Of a DNA stretch of 13,789 nt, positions 12,624 through 13,789 are shown piece after piece. The position numbers were made by a program, and so were the translations under genes. The notes under the pieces were generated by a model. It had not been told where the DNA came from. It was given only the letters and a program-made list of their open reading frames with translations, and made no database searches. Within the stretch, counting starts at the first letter, position 1. Every line of letters starts with the position of its first letter. Origin of the DNA: CAYVZU01 sp964455935 (GTDB taxonomy: Bacteria > Fibrobacterota > CAYVZU01); contig CAYVZU010000106.1 in NCBI GenBank assembly GCA_964455935.1, positions 1-13,789 of the forward strand, written 5' to 3'.

Positions 12624-13789
12624 CTCCGCTGTACCGACGACAAACCGCGCTCCTTTGCTTTCCGTTCCTTGCGGCCGGCGTACTTGCCGGGTTTTTCTTT
12701 GCCGTTCCGCCTGGTCTTCTGGCCGCCGCGGCGGTGCTCTCTTTGCCGGTCCTGATCGCCAGTCTTCGAAAAGGTCCGGGCCGGGCGGCTCCCGGCATCG
12801 CTGTTTTTCTTCTTGCCGTCGGATTTCTGCGATCGGATGGTTACTTCCGCTTCAGGCCCGAATCGCACATCGTTCACCAGGCGGGCTGGAACCGCCAGGT
12901 CCGCTGCATTGCGCGGAGCCAATCGGTTCTGCGCAACGGGACCTACCAGATCCAGGCCGGCGCCCTGTCGGTCCTGGACAAAGGCCGGATGCAGCCGGTT
13001 CATGGCGGCCTGCTGGTTCGTTCGGCGTCCGTGCAGGCGGCCCCAATTCTTCCCGGAGACACTCTTGATTTTCTCTGCCGGCTTTCCGCCCCTCACCCCG
13101 CTGGGAATCCCGGCGACTTCGACTATCGCATGTATCTTTTGAACCGCGGCATCCATTTGATCGCCGCGCCGAAATCAATCGAATTCCGTGCGTGCCGGCA
13201 GTTTCACGGCCGGCGCATGGTTGCGCAGATGCAAAAGGCGGTGGGACGGCTGATGGACCGGTCCATGCCGTTGGACGAGCGCAACCGCTCCATCGCGCGC
13301 GCCTCCCTGCTGGGACTGCAGGTGGAACTTGATCCGGAAACCGAAAACGCGTTTCGCGATTCCGGACTGCTGCACGTTCTGGCCGTGAGCGGTTTTCATA
13401 CCGGTCTTGTGGCCGCTCTAGCTTTTTTCCTGTTTTCGCTTGTTTCCCGCAGCCGCGCCTTTGTGGTGTCGGGCTCGCTGATCCTTTTATGGCTTTACAT
13501 TCTTCTCACGGGCATGCCGGCCTCGGCCGAGCGGGCCGGCTGGATGTCGACGGCATTCCTGGTTTCGCTCTACTTCGAGCGGTCGCATGCGCCGCTTAAC
13601 GCGCTGGCTGTATCCGCAACCGCCATCCTGCTCCTGCATCCCGGGATGCTGTTCGATGCGGGATTCCAGTTGTCCTTTGTGGCGACAGCCGGAATTCTCT
13701 TTTGGGCGCAGATTCGAAAGAGCGTTTTGCCGGCGAATATTCCCGGCGCATTTGCGTGGCTTCTCGACGGGCTGGCGCTGTCGCTTAGC
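12614..13789 (+). CDS. comEC: ComEC/Rec2 DNA-uptake channel, N-terminal part (runs off window)
   Basis: 392 codons, open to the window end. ComEC is the inner-membrane channel for single-stranded DNA in natural transformation. The N-terminus has hydrophobic segments (residues ~11-50 and 60-75). A DUF4131-like soluble domain follows, with GDFDYRMYLLNRGIH at 167-181. The Competence domain starts with A-SLLGLQ and has the signature HVLAVSGFHTGL from H254, then YILLTGMPASAERAGWM and AGFQLSFVATAGIL, with several membrane helices. The C-terminal lactamase-like domain, if present, lies beyond the window. The best start is ATG 12614, but it lies inside the right inverted repeat of the MITE-like element and has only a weak ribosome site, so the native start region may have been replaced. 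Confidence 0.9.
   Translation, partial: MRSTPLYRRQTALLCFPFLAAGVLAGFFFAVPPGLLAAAAVLSLPVLIASLRKGPGRAAPGIAVFLLAVGFLRSDGYFRFRPESHIVHQAGWNRQVRCIARSQSVLRNGTYQIQAGALSVLDKGRMQPVHGGLLVRSASVQAAPILPGDTLDFLCRLSAPHPAGNPGDFDYRMYLLNRGIHLIAAPKSIEFRACRQFHGRRMVAQMQKAVGRLMDRSMPLDERNRSIARASLLGLQVELDPETENAFRDSGLLHVLAVSGFHTGLVAALAFFLFSLVSRSRAFVVSGSLILLWLYILLTGMPASAERAGWMSTAFLVSLYFERSHAPLNALAVSATAILLLHPGMLFDAGFQLSFVATAGILFWAQIRKSVLPANIPGAFAWLLDGLALSLS

Noticed and set aside
12325..12755. Open frames within the MITE-like element, on both strands
   Set aside because: Several frames stay open at once, the sequences are Arg/Ala/Pro-rich and low in information, and they overlap strong hairpins; better explained by composition.

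Overview
The window is bacterial chromosomal DNA, moderately G+C-rich, from an organism I cannot name with confidence. The order rplM-rpsI-rpsB-tsf-pyrH-frr is a classic bacterial translation cluster. The rest of the gene content (a MEMO1-family protein, a REC-HATPase regulator, an RluA enzyme, ComEC) and the many short palindromic intergenic repeats would fit an uncultivated lineage, for example one around the PVC/Omnitrophota group. That placement is only a guess.

Left part (1-3800): a less G+C-rich accessory region of small plus-strand genes. These are a HIT-family protein, a short WYL-domain protein, the 3' remnant of a HigB/RelE-type toxin directly followed by an intact NadS/HigA-like antitoxin, a short-chain dehydrogenase and a phosphinothricin-type GNAT acetyltransferase. 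Three directly repeated copies of a ~100-bp element with a hairpin (1-77, 734-804, 2152-2255) lie ahead of the three gene groups, so the region looks like a row of cassettes separated by a common repeat.

Middle part (3815-8432): a plus-strand housekeeping operon: rplM, rpsI, then after a 169-bp leader rpsB, tsf, pyrH and frr with very tight spacing, followed by a gene of unknown function. The rpsI start is odd: the near-perfect Shine-Dalgarno is placed for an ACG codon, and the only in-frame GTG nearby lies inside the Shine-Dalgarno itself.

Right part (8433-13789): a minus-strand group, read from 12215 down to 8644, encodes a receiver-HATPase regulator, a MEMO1-family protein, an RluA-type pseudouridine synthase and a class I (METTL20/21-like) methyltransferase. 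The first three are almost contiguous and have a plausible sigma-70 promoter at 12288-12316. The methyltransferase is bracketed by a 36-nt perfect inverted repeat, and its stop codon lies in the repeat. Divergent from this group is comEC, which is open to the window end. It begins inside the right terminal inverted repeat of a ~290-bp MITE-like, highly structured element (12330-12623) whose ends are TA dinucleotides.

No rRNA, tRNA, CRISPR array, transposase or phage gene was seen. The most unusual content is the set of non-coding repeat families that delimit genes, supply stop or start codons, and may mark past mobility.
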